DNA from: Pedobacter borealis DSM 19626
GTDB lineage: Bacteria > Bacteroidota > Bacteroidia > Sphingobacteriales > Sphingobacteriaceae
Direction: 5' to 3'
Length of the DNA: 43,105 nucleotides
Assembly: GCF_000708285.2 (NCBI RefSeq)
Contig: NZ_JAUG01000035.1
Location: forward strand, 1-43,105
Position 1 is the stretch's first letter; every line of letters begins with the position of its first letter. The position numbers and the translations under genes were made by a program. The notes beneath the pieces were generated by a model. The model was not told the origin of the DNA. It searched no databases and was given only the letters and a program-made list of their open reading frames with translations. Shown piece after piece: positions 36,521 to 43,105 of the stretch.

Positions 36521-36685
36521 ATGGAAAAGAAAGTTAAGAAACCGCACAATAGCGATATCGATAAGGCATTGGCCAAGGTAGCTAGCGTAAATTTTAAAAA
36601 CCCAAAGACGCAGGAACCACTTGCTGAAAAAGATGAGCTAAAAGAGGCAGAAGAAAGCTTACGAAAAAGGTTAGGCAAAAAATAG
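36521..36685 (+). CDS. Small, highly charged protein (54 residues)
   Basis: The ATG at 36521 opens a 54-codon frame ending TAG at 36685. The product starts MEKKVKKPHNSDIDKALAKV and ends EESLRKRLGKK. About half of its residues are Lys, Arg, Glu or Asp, and it has no membrane segment or signal. I recognise no family. It is likely helical at the C-terminal end. It stands alone on the plus strand between transaldolase and two universal stress protein genes. The opposite frame at 36451-36678 is considered the shadow because this one has normal codon use and a compact open frame. Function unknown. Confidence 0.6.
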   Translation: MEKKVKKPHNSDIDKALAKVASVNFKNPKTQEPLAEKDELKEAEESLRKRLGKK

Positions 36686-36752
36686 CTTCTTACCTTGAAC
36701 AGCTTATAAAGCTACATTATTGCTATACACTACATTATCAGCTATGCAGTTA

Positions 36753-37640
36753 TCAATGTGTTTCTTTAAACAATAACAAGGGAATATGTGTATGATAGGC
36801 CAGTCTTTTAGTGAGGCTTTGGTGAAACAGGCTTTCAAAAAAACTATGATGCTTCGGAACGGCAATTATCAGTTGTAATCTGTTTTCGGCTGCGAACAAA
36901 GCAATACCATCTGCTATATTGTGATGCCGAATTCGATGATAGGTTATATTTTCTGTTCCAAGGTGGGCTCTTAGACTATTTTCCTCGATATTGAGTTCAG
37001 TGCTGTGTTCATCATCTCTTTCTACATTTAAGACAAACAACCTGGGCTGGATTGTACCTGCAAAGCTTTTAATTGCACCAATAGGTAAAGCACTTGTTGT
37101 TTCTTTTAAATCACAGGCCAAAAGAATCCTTTCAATTTTATGGAATCTTGCTCCTTCCGGAACAATCAATAAAGGAACTTTTATTGCTTTGGCTACATTA
37201 ACGGTATTGCTACCTATTAAGGCCTGTTCTAATCTGCTTTTACCGGTCATCCCCATTACAACCAGATCAACCGCATGTTCTTCATCAAAATCATTAACTA
37301 TGGTAGCTAACGAACGCTTGTCTACAAAAATCTCAACAAGTGCCTGAGAAACCTCGGCACTGAACTGTTCTTTAAGTAATGCCAGCTTTCTTGCATGTTC
37401 CTGCTCTTCATGCGCTGCCTGTATTGCACTTTCCATTGGAATATCTGCTGCTGCAGGAATATAATCAGAATAACATAAGATAATGCGTAAGGCATTGATT
37501 TGTCCGGCCAATCCTAGCGCATAATCAGCGGCATCTGATGCGGCTGCTGAGAAGTCGGTTAGCACAAGTATAGTTTTCATCTCCGAATCTATAGTTGCTG
37601 CCCCTTTCATATCTATATTGGTTTGTTCTGTCGTTTTCAT
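36753..37640 (-). CDS. Tandem-domain universal stress protein (UspA family)
   Basis: The 295-residue product has two Usp domains. The first (about 21-162) starts MKTILVLTDFSAAASDAADYA and carries the ATP-binding pattern G-x2-G-x9-G-S at Gly130, Gly133, Gly143 and Ser144 (MGMTGKSRLEQALIGSNT). The second (about 166-293) begins IERILLACDL and ends LAYHTHIPLLLFKE, but lacks the glycine loop, so only the first should bind ATP. The 20 residues before MKTILV are low in conserved features, and that methionine could be the true start. The related gene 145 bp upstream is a paralogue, probably by tandem duplication. Confidence 0.92.
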   Translation of the reverse strand: MKTTEQTNIDMKGAATIDSEMKTILVLTDFSAAASDAADYALGLAGQINALRIILCYSDYIPAAADIPMESAIQAAHEEQEHARKLALLKEQFSAEVSQALVEIFVDKRSLATIVNDFDEEHAVDLVVMGMTGKSRLEQALIGSNTVNVAKAIKVPLLIVPEGARFHKIERILLACDLKETTSALPIGAIKSFAGTIQPRLFVLNVERDDEHSTELNIEENSLRAHLGTENITYHRIRHHNIADGIALFAAENRLQLIIAVPKHHSFFESLFHQSLTKRLAYHTHIPLLLFKETH

Positions 37641-37785
37641 AAAATTTTTGTTTAAGGTTTACAATAAATGTGTTTTATCACGTAGCGTTCCAAATAACCT
37701 GTCACATAACATATTTTAAATATTTAGATGGAACGTAGACCTGTATAGTAAAGCGCATAAATTATCCAGGGCCTTGTTGGCTTTA

Positions 37786-38862
37786 CTAATCGTCTTTAAA
37801 CAGTAATAAAGGTAAATGGGTAGTATAAGTGAGCTTCTTCGTAATGCTGGAGTGAAATATACTTTCAAAAAAACCATATACTTTTGGAACGGTAACAATC
37901 AGATCGGCTTGATATTTTTCTGCAAACATCACAATACCATGTGCGGTATTTTCATCATCTATATAGTGATATTCAGGTTCTTCTCTGTCCCAAAGCTGAT
38001 GCAGTGCCGTCATTTCTTTAATTCTATCGGGATTGAAATGCGTCTCATCCTGATCGACATTTAAAATGAGTAATTTTGCACCGATGGCGTTAACAAAGGT
38101 TCTTATGGCATAAATCGGGGTGGATTCTGAGATATTTTTCAGGTCGCAAGCGAAAACAATCTGTTTGATAGGCTTAAAAGTAATTTGTGGAGGAACCATA
38201 AGCAATGGTACCTTACAATGTTTCGCTAAACTAAGTGTATTGCTACCCACTAAAATTCGTTCCAGATTATTTTTTCCTGTAGTACTGGTTATAACCAAAC
38301 CGATATTAAGCTTAACGCCCATTTCGTCTACCGCAGCTATTAGTGGACTTTCATCGTTGTAGATTTCTATTATGGTGTGCGTTGATATAATATTTTCGAG
38401 CTCTTTTTTAATTTTTCTGGTTTTTTCTAAACTTTCTTCAGGATGCTCATCATATTGCCATGGTACCGGTGCATATGGTGTAGAGGGTATATCAAGTGCT
38501 GCATATGAATGATATAATGCCAGGTTATTAATCCTTAGCTGATTGGATAAAGCAGCTGCATACTTGGCCGCGTTGATGGAGGCATCAGAAAAATCTGTTG
38601 TCACAAGAATATTTTTTATCTGATAGATTTCTTTAATCTTAAGGTCGATGGCATGCCCGAGGCCCTTTAACTCCTGATCGGATAAATCATTTGTACCACG
38701 TTCAGTTATTTCCCAATCTCCGTTTACGAGTTGTGTTAATATGACCGGTTCAGTATCTTGTCCTGCCAGTTCAACTTTAAATTGGCCATGCCTATGGTTT
38801 GGGATAACCCTGGCATTCAAATCCAAAATATCTGTTCTGAATTTGACAGAAAATTCTTTCAT
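37786..38862 (-). CDS. Tandem-domain universal stress protein with an extra N-terminal domain
   Basis: The 358-residue product has an 80-residue N-terminal extension (MKEFSVKFRTDILDLNARVI... to about KIKEIYQ) before two Usp domains starting at IKNILVTTDFSDASINAAKYA and IKQIVFACDL. In the first Usp domain the loop reads STTGKNNLERILVGSN (193-208), so the first glycine of G-x2-G is a serine and ATP binding may be altered. The second domain lacks the loop and ends LTYTTHLPLLLFKDD, very like its paralogue downstream. The extension looks alpha/beta, and I do not recognise it. AAGGAGAT close before the ATG is an unusually good Shine-Dalgarno-like site for this phylum. Confidence 0.9.
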   Translation of the reverse strand: MKEFSVKFRTDILDLNARVIPNHRHGQFKVELAGQDTEPVILTQLVNGDWEITERGTNDLSDQELKGLGHAIDLKIKEIYQIKNILVTTDFSDASINAAKYAAALSNQLRINNLALYHSYAALDIPSTPYAPVPWQYDEHPEESLEKTRKIKKELENIISTHTIIEIYNDESPLIAAVDEMGVKLNIGLVITSTTGKNNLERILVGSNTLSLAKHCKVPLLMVPPQITFKPIKQIVFACDLKNISESTPIYAIRTFVNAIGAKLLILNVDQDETHFNPDRIKEMTALHQLWDREEPEYHYIDDENTAHGIVMFAEKYQADLIVTVPKVYGFFESIFHSSITKKLTYTTHLPLLLFKDD

Positions 38863-38998
38863 GATCCTATCTCCTTATTTTAGTGATCGAAAATCATTTA
38901 AGGGAGCCCAGTCAGATGTTTATTTATATAAAACAAATCTTATTCTAAATTTGTTTAAAAGAATACGAATTTAATTATCTTATACTACCAGACAATAA

Positions 38999-39028
38999 AA
39001 ACCCCTCCAAATTACTTTAGAGGGGTTT
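38999..39028 (-). terminator. Rho-independent terminator behind the SRPBCC gene
   Basis: AAACCCCTC and GAGGGGTTT pair perfectly around a 12-nt loop; on the minus strand the stem is followed by TTATT. It lies 55 bp after the SRPBCC stop codon and in front of the universal stress protein promoter region. Confidence 0.85.
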
Positions 39029-39082
39029 AAGCCATGAGATTAGTTGGAGTTATGTCTTTCAAAAAAAATATAATTCCTTTAA

Positions 39083-39532
39083 TTAAGCATCTGGTATTTC
39101 TGGTTCGACCAGCTTAGCTAACTTTTCGAGCGATTCCTGCCAACCCAGGTAGCACATCTCTACAGGGATAGCTGAGGGAATTCCTTCCTGAGTAATTTTA
39201 ATTTCGGTACCCACTAAAGTCTTTTTCAACCAAACTGAAGTAATCATTTCACCAGGCAGGTTTGGATCATCAAACTGATCGGTATACTTTAAAAACTCAT
39301 TTGGTGTTACTTCAAGGTATTTTCCGCCGAATGAATGACCATTGGAGGTAGAAAAATTATGAAACGACATTTTAAAAGAGCCTCCTAAGGCTACTGTCAT
39401 TTCGTGAACAGTACAAAGAAAGCCGTATGGAGGTAACCATGAAGCGATTGCCAAAGGTTCGGTGAATGCACGATATACTTTTTCTGGCGATGCTTTTAAA
39501 ACTCTGTGCAATGAAACGGTGTTGTTCGACAT
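39083..39532 (-). CDS. SRPBCC-fold protein (AHSA1-like)
   Basis: The 149-residue product has the START/Bet-v1-like fold seen in AHSA1-type proteins: VSLHRVLKASPEKVYRAFTEP at the start, SWLPPYGFLCTVHEM, ALGGSFKMSFHN, LKYTDQFDDPNLPGEM and a C-terminal helix GWQESLEKLAKLVEPE. Members bind hydrophobic ligands; none is indicated here. The frame is open to 39652, but the 40 extra residues are lysine-rich and unconserved in appearance, and the methionine before SNNTVSLHRVL is the natural start. A strong terminator follows. It is divergent from the chromate genes by 341 bp. Confidence 0.88.
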   Translation of the reverse strand: MSNNTVSLHRVLKASPEKVYRAFTEPLAIASWLPPYGFLCTVHEMTVALGGSFKMSFHNFSTSNGHSFGGKYLEVTPNEFLKYTDQFDDPNLPGEMITSVWLKKTLVGTEIKITQEGIPSAIPVEMCYLGWQESLEKLAKLVEPEIPDA

Positions 39533-39873
39533 AAAATCATTTTTTAATTTCCTACTCTTAAGGCTTTTCGGTTTCGCCCGTTTTTGGAATGGTAGCTGCT
39601 CCATTAATTTGTCTTTTTTTAATATTAATTCCTGACTATACAAAGATGGCATGTAAATTCGAGTTTCCCAGTGGTGATATGCGACAATATTGAAGGGGCT
39701 TTACGGCCTAACTTATCCTGCACCACACTATATGGTCACTTAAAAACTTAGCTGTTTATTCCAGGTGAACTAACCATTTTTTTGATGTAATAAACAAAAG
39801 TTTCACTTCCCCGAATTATTGTTATTAAAATCAGGTACGATAGTTAACTTTGCATACTACTCCCCTATTAAAA
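39533..39873. other. Intergenic region between SRPBCC and chromate genes
   Basis: No gene is seen apart from the unused 40-codon upstream extension of the SRPBCC frame. The right end carries the candidate promoter of the ChrB-AraC gene at 39819-39852. No type A or B repeat is present. Confidence 0.5.
39819..39852 (+). promoter_or_regulatory. Candidate promoter of the ChrB-AraC/chrA operon
   Basis: TTG at 39819-39821 and a perfect -7 box TAACTTTG at 39845-39852, 23 bp apart. It overlaps an upstream TTG start candidate at 39850, so transcription would begin after that codon and the ATG at 39874 must be the start. Confidence 0.5.
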
Positions 39874-40737
39874 ATGACAAAATGGATTACCCGTGAACAT
39901 CCAAAAATTGACCGGATTGCCTGCCCTTGGCTAATCAGGCGTTTTATCGATCCCGATGCAGAAATTATTTATGTCCCCTCAGATCAGGTGATGATTAAAG
40001 CCAGGGAATTAGGGGCCATACCATTCGACATGCCAGATGTAGAATATACGCATTACAATGATCAATGCACTTTTGATTATTTCATCAAAAAACACCAGTT
40101 AAAGGATACCGCTCTTGACCGCATTGCGGCTATCGTTCGCGGAGCAGATACTGATCGCCATGACTTCGCACCACAGGCAGCAGGGCTAGAAGCTGTATTT
40201 TCGGGTTTAGCTTACCACAGTCCAAATGATCAGGAGTTACTGGCTTTAGGTATGCAGATTTATGATGGCCTGTATAGTTGGGCAAAACACCTTTACCACA
40301 AAACACATACACAGGCCGGACCAGTTGAACAAATGTTACTGGACATATACACCAGGTACCTTCGGGAAAATAAAGGAAAGAAAGCACCGGCCTGGGCGAA
40401 TGAATTACGGGAAATGATACAGGATCAGATGGATACGAATATGTCTTTGAGTCTCCAGCAGGCCTCAGATGAATTGGAAATTAATCCAGCCTATTTATCC
40501 CGCGAGTTTTCCAAGTATTTTGATAATCTGTCTTTTGGAGATTATATACGGAAGATGAGGATTGAAAAGGCTATGCTATTGATAGAAACAACAACATACT
40601 CATTAACCGAGATTGCCTATCTTACCGGATTTTCAGACCAGAGCCACTTTAATAGAATCTTTAAGAAACAGACCGGAGAAAACCCGTCGTTTTACAGAAA
40701 AAAACACCAAAAAGGTAAAACGGATACAAATAGTTAA
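39874..40737 (+). CDS. ChrB-like domain fused to an AraC-type helix-turn-helix
   Basis: From the ATG at 39874 the product is 287 residues. Residues about 3-140 match the ChrB C-terminal domain of chromate resistance: WITREHPKIDRIACPWLIRR (4-23) and CTFDYFIKKH... with RIAAIVRGADTDRHDF (83-98); Cys17 and Cys65 are possible metal or oxyanion contacts. Residues about 185-278 are an AraC HTH pair (SLSLQQASDELEINPAYLSREFSKYF, then SLTEIAYLTGFSDQSHFNRIFKKQTGENPSFY). It probably senses chromate and activates chrA, 59 bp downstream. This differs from classical ChrB, where the regulatory part is N-terminal. The frame opens at a TTG at 39850, inside the promoter, so that start is rejected. Confidence 0.9.
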   Translation: MTKWITREHPKIDRIACPWLIRRFIDPDAEIIYVPSDQVMIKARELGAIPFDMPDVEYTHYNDQCTFDYFIKKHQLKDTALDRIAAIVRGADTDRHDFAPQAAGLEAVFSGLAYHSPNDQELLALGMQIYDGLYSWAKHLYHKTHTQAGPVEQMLLDIYTRYLRENKGKKAPAWANELREMIQDQMDTNMSLSLQQASDELEINPAYLSREFSKYFDNLSFGDYIRKMRIEKAMLLIETTTYSLTEIAYLTGFSDQSHFNRIFKKQTGENPSFYRKKHQKGKTDTNS

Positions 40738-40796
40738 ATCCGTACAATTATAGTGCCTTACGAATAAGCATTATTGTAATAAAATACAATTTGCTG

Positions 40797-41978
40797 ATGA
40801 AAGAACAAACAGATAAAGCCAAACCGCTATACTCACTTGCCGAAATCGCAACGTATTTCCTAAAATTGGGTACTTGGGGCTTTGGCGGTCCTGTTGCGCT
40901 GGTAGGTTATATGCAGCGTGATCTGGTTGAGCAGAAAGGCTGGCTGAGCGAGGAAGAATATAAAGAAGGGCTAGCGCTTGCGCAACTGGCGCCCGGGCCC
41001 CTTGCTGCGCAGTTAGGTATCTATATCGGCTTTGTACACTATGGCTTAATTGGCGCTACTTTAACAGGTTTAGCCTTTGTACTGCCATCCTTCATCATGG
41101 TGGTTTTGCTTGGTATGGCCTACCAGCAATATGGTGGGCTGGCATGGATGCAAGCAGTATTTTATGGTGTAGGTGCTGCCGTAATCGGTATCATTACCAT
41201 GAGTGCTTATAAACTTACCATTAAATCAATCAGCAAATTGGAACTTGCTGCCATCAAATCCAAATGGCTTTTATGGGTGTTCTATATCATTGGAATCGTG
41301 ATCACCGTTGTTACCGAAAAAGAGGAAATTTTACTTTTTCTTGCTTGCGGCATCCTGTATATGCTCATTAAGGCCCCACCTCAATGGATTAAAAAGCCTT
41401 CAACTCTCCACGCAGGAATATTGTTCAGTACTGGTTTTTGGCACTATGACAGCAAGACCTTACAAGATATTGGCTGGTTTTTCGTGAAGGCAGGAGCATT
41501 TGTATTTGGTAGCGGACTGGCCATTGTACCTTTCCTGCATGGAGGCGTAGTAAAGGAATTTGGTTGGTTAACGGAGGCTCAGTTCGTAGATTCGGTGGCA
41601 GTTGCCATGATCACTCCTGGGCCCGTAGTAATTACAGTAGGATTTATCGGTTATCTTGTCGCAGGGTTTCCAGGGGCCTGTGTTGCGGCGTTAGCTACTT
41701 TTCTGCCCTGCTACATTTTCACGGTAGCTTTAGCACCCTCTTTCAAAAAGGTTGCAAAAAATAATAGCGTTAAAACATTCGTTGAAGGAATTACTGCCGC
41801 TGTGATTGGTGCGCTCGTTGGTTCAGTAATTGTGATCGGTATGCGTTCTATAAAAGACATTCCAGCAGCATTAATCGCAGTAGCAGCTATACTTTCACTT
41901 ATCTACATCAAAAAATTACAAGAGCCCTACATCATTGGTGTAGCGGCTGCGATAGGACTACTCATTAAATTCTTCTAA
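40797..41978 (+). CDS. chrA: Chromate transporter ChrA
   Basis: The 393-residue inner-membrane protein exports chromate and confers resistance. It is a two-domain CHR transporter with about 10-12 helices and the duplicated signature: GTWGFGGPVALVGYMQRD with LAQLAPGPLAAQLGIYIG in the first half, and GAFVFGSGLAIVPFLHGG with VAMITPGPVVITVGFIGY in the second. The frame is open to a TTG at 40791, but the ATG at 40797 (MKEQTDKAKP) is the likely start. It follows the ChrB-AraC regulator by 59 bp and is followed 9 bp later by a secreted barrel protein, so all three form an operon. Confidence 0.95.
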   Translation: MKEQTDKAKPLYSLAEIATYFLKLGTWGFGGPVALVGYMQRDLVEQKGWLSEEEYKEGLALAQLAPGPLAAQLGIYIGFVHYGLIGATLTGLAFVLPSFIMVVLLGMAYQQYGGLAWMQAVFYGVGAAVIGIITMSAYKLTIKSISKLELAAIKSKWLLWVFYIIGIVITVVTEKEEILLFLACGILYMLIKAPPQWIKKPSTLHAGILFSTGFWHYDSKTLQDIGWFFVKAGAFVFGSGLAIVPFLHGGVVKEFGWLTEAQFVDSVAVAMITPGPVVITVGFIGYLVAGFPGACVAALATFLPCYIFTVALAPSFKKVAKNNSVKTFVEGITAAVIGALVGSVIVIGMRSIKDIPAALIAVAAILSLIYIKKLQEPYIIGVAAAIGLLIKFF

Positions 41979-41987
41979 CTTCTCATT

Positions 41988-42527
41988 ATGCATAAAATTC
42001 CTACAAAACCGCCAATTAAGCACAGTATATTTCTACTTGTTTTCACTACGTTACTAAATTTATCAACAAAAGCGCAACAAACAGGTCAAAACCAGGCTTA
42101 TCCAAAGATAACCGGTTATTTCAGCTTGCTTCACCCCATCGGTTCCTGGGATAAAAATGGATTTCACGATAACTTTTCGGATGTATATACGCTTATATTT
42201 CCATTTGGAATAAACATTTTAAAGCGTGATAAATTCGGGGTCAGTTTCGAGATTGCCCCGAGTTTCCGTACCGAACATAATATTTCTAAGGTAAGTTCAG
42301 TATTATTTCATCCGGGGGCAATGTTCAGGTTCAAACATGGCTTTACTTTTATAGGTCGTGCAGCATTTGAAACCAATGGCCGTTATGGCTTTACACCGGT
42401 TTTGAACCAGGTTGTAAAAAAAGGAAAAGATGTGAGCCTGTATCTTGCATTGCCTTTCCCTGTGAGATTCGGCAACAATTTACCAGCATCACTATCCACG
42501 GGTTTACAGGTGGGTGTTAGTTTTTAA
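41988..42527 (+). CDS. Secreted barrel-like protein in the chromate operon
   Basis: The 179-residue product has a signal peptide (about 1-29, hydrophobic HSIFLLVFTTLLNLSTKA-Q). The remainder is rich in alternating strands: GYFSLLHPIGSW, YTLIFPFGINILK, FGVSFEIAPSF, ALPFPVRFG, and it ends GLQVGVSF with the C-terminal Phe usual for outer-membrane barrels. I recognise no family. It begins 9 bp after chrA, so it is co-transcribed, and may help chromate cross or stay out of the outer membrane; this is inference from position only. Confidence 0.72.
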   Translation: MHKIPTKPPIKHSIFLLVFTTLLNLSTKAQQTGQNQAYPKITGYFSLLHPIGSWDKNGFHDNFSDVYTLIFPFGINILKRDKFGVSFEIAPSFRTEHNISKVSSVLFHPGAMFRFKHGFTFIGRAAFETNGRYGFTPVLNQVVKKGKDVSLYLALPFPVRFGNNLPASLSTGLQVGVSF

Positions 42528-42556
42528 ATAAGTGACGGTACAAATAGTATTGGATG

Positions 42557-42572
42557 TTAAGTGAAGACTTAA
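42557..42572 (+). terminator. Weak hairpin behind the chromate operon
   Basis: TTAAGT and ACTTAA pair around a 4-nt loop, 30 bp after the last stop codon. The stem is short and AT-only and the following T-run is poor, so termination here is uncertain. Confidence 0.3.
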
Positions 42573-42635
42573 GGTTTAATGCAACCCGCTTTGTAGTAGT
42601 AAAACATAAATACTCAGAAAAAAATATTGCAACTA

Positions 42636-42666
42636 TTTGATTACATAGAATTTGTTTATATATTAG
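42636..42666 (+). promoter_or_regulatory. Candidate promoter of the M57-like protease gene
   Basis: TTTG at 42636-42639 and TATATTAG at 42659-42666 are exactly 19 bp apart, the usual Bacteroidota spacing. The -7 box has one mismatch to TAnnTTTG. Confidence 0.4.
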
Positions 42667-42706
42667 ATTCATCTGATCAATACAATTAACCTAAACTAAC
42701 TTAAAC

Positions 42707-43105
42707 ATGAAAAACACAAAATTTTTATCACTAACCATGGTATGCGCTTTATTTTTCTGCATATCTTCTTGTAAGAAAAACAAAACTTCTGAACAAACTG
42801 ACAACAAAGCCGAAATATCAGCAAGTACTTTACAACAAATAAAAAGCTTAGGATTTAGCGTAGAGAATGCACGTAAAGTAGATAACGGTTACCTGGTTGA
42901 GGGCGACATCGTGCTAACAGATGCCAACTTAAATGAAAAGTCATTAAGTCCTAATTTAAATATTGCTGAAACCGAGCAGTACCGTACAACAAATCTTGTT
43001 AATGCACTACCACGTGTGATTACCATTTCGGTTACAAATTTACCACAGGTGTATAGTGATGCGGTTGACCTGATGATTTCAAGGTACAATTCACTGGGCC
43101 TGCGC
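42707..43105 (+). CDS. M57-like metalloprotease lipoprotein, 5' part only
   Basis: The first 133 codons are present; the window ends inside the gene. A lipoprotein signal is clear (MVCALFFCISSC, lipidation at the last Cys, followed by KKNKTSEQ). The mature start reads LKSLGFSVENA...GYLVEGDIVLT-like text and later RVITISVTNLPQVYSDAVDLM and ISRYNSLGL, a pattern I associate with Bacteroidota M57-type ('dual-action HEIGH') metalloproteases. The HExxH-type zinc motif would lie beyond the window, so the catalytic claim cannot be checked here. Confidence 0.65.
   Translation, partial: MKNTKFLSLTMVCALFFCISSCKKNKTSEQTDNKAEISASTLQQIKSLGFSVENARKVDNGYLVEGDIVLTDANLNEKSLSPNLNIAETEQYRTTNLVNALPRVITISVTNLPQVYSDAVDLMISRYNSLGLR

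Noticed and set aside
36451..36678. 75-codon minus-strand frame
   Set aside because: Phe/Ser/Leu-rich shadow of the 54-residue plus-strand frame, which has better composition.
39850..39873. TTG start of the ChrB-AraC gene
   Set aside because: The codon overlaps the proposed -7 box, so it would not be transcribed; the ATG at 39874 precedes the conserved text directly.

Overview
The window comes from a member of the Bacteroidota, most likely Sphingobacteriaceae and close to Pedobacter. The evidence is the low GC content, a SusC/SusD pair, -7 boxes of the TAnnTTTG type, the near absence of Shine-Dalgarno sequences, outer-membrane barrel proteins ending in aromatic residues, and the protein families themselves. 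No rRNA, tRNA, insertion sequence, CRISPR array or phage gene was seen. The genus is inferred from gene content; no search was run.

Layout. (1) 0.4-4.2 kb: an HD-domain phosphohydrolase, then a TetR-like regulator followed 7 bp later by an AarF/UbiB kinase gene broken by a one-base frameshift, then a lone receiver-domain protein. (2) 4.7-10.9 kb: an 808-residue GAF-domain protein and a 1204-residue envelope protein. The latter joins a calcineurin-like phosphoesterase, a middle region with kinase-like motifs and an Omp85-type barrel. (3) 11.2-15.4 kb: a minus-strand operon of an HD domain fused to a Pycsar-type membrane domain, ppk1 (start and stop codons overlap) and an SdiA-regulated-type lipoprotein. 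(4) 15.9-33.0 kb: a glycan-use locus with GH36 alpha-galactosidase, ROK sugar kinase, a Tat-exported sugar isomerase/epimerase-like protein, a small barrel protein, two six-hairpin glycosidases, SusD and SusC. A divergent GntR regulator and an SSS sugar symporter complete it. (5) 33.0-39.5 kb: GlxA-type AraC regulator, dihydrofolate-reductase-like and VOC proteins, transaldolase, a 54-residue charged protein, two tandem-domain universal stress proteins and an SRPBCC protein. (6) 39.8-43.1 kb: a chromate module (ChrB-like domain fused to an AraC helix-turn-helix, ChrA, a secreted barrel protein), then the first 133 codons of an M57-like lipoprotein protease cut by the window end.

How the parts work together. 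SusCD would bind and import glycan fragments, GH36 and the two six-hairpin enzymes trim them, the SSS symporter takes up monosaccharide, ROK phosphorylates it, and GntR senses the sugar. Two matching near-palindromes, one just before gntR and one in the susC leader, are candidate GntR operators. Alpha-galactosides are the most likely substrate because GH36 is the only enzyme whose specificity can be read.

A striking non-coding feature is a set of related intergenic repeats (eight copies described) all lying between 0 and 25.3 kb, mostly just behind genes. None was seen from 26 to 43 kb. The most unusual proteins are the phosphoesterase/kinase-like/Omp85 fusion and the HD-Pycsar protein coupled to polyphosphate kinase.
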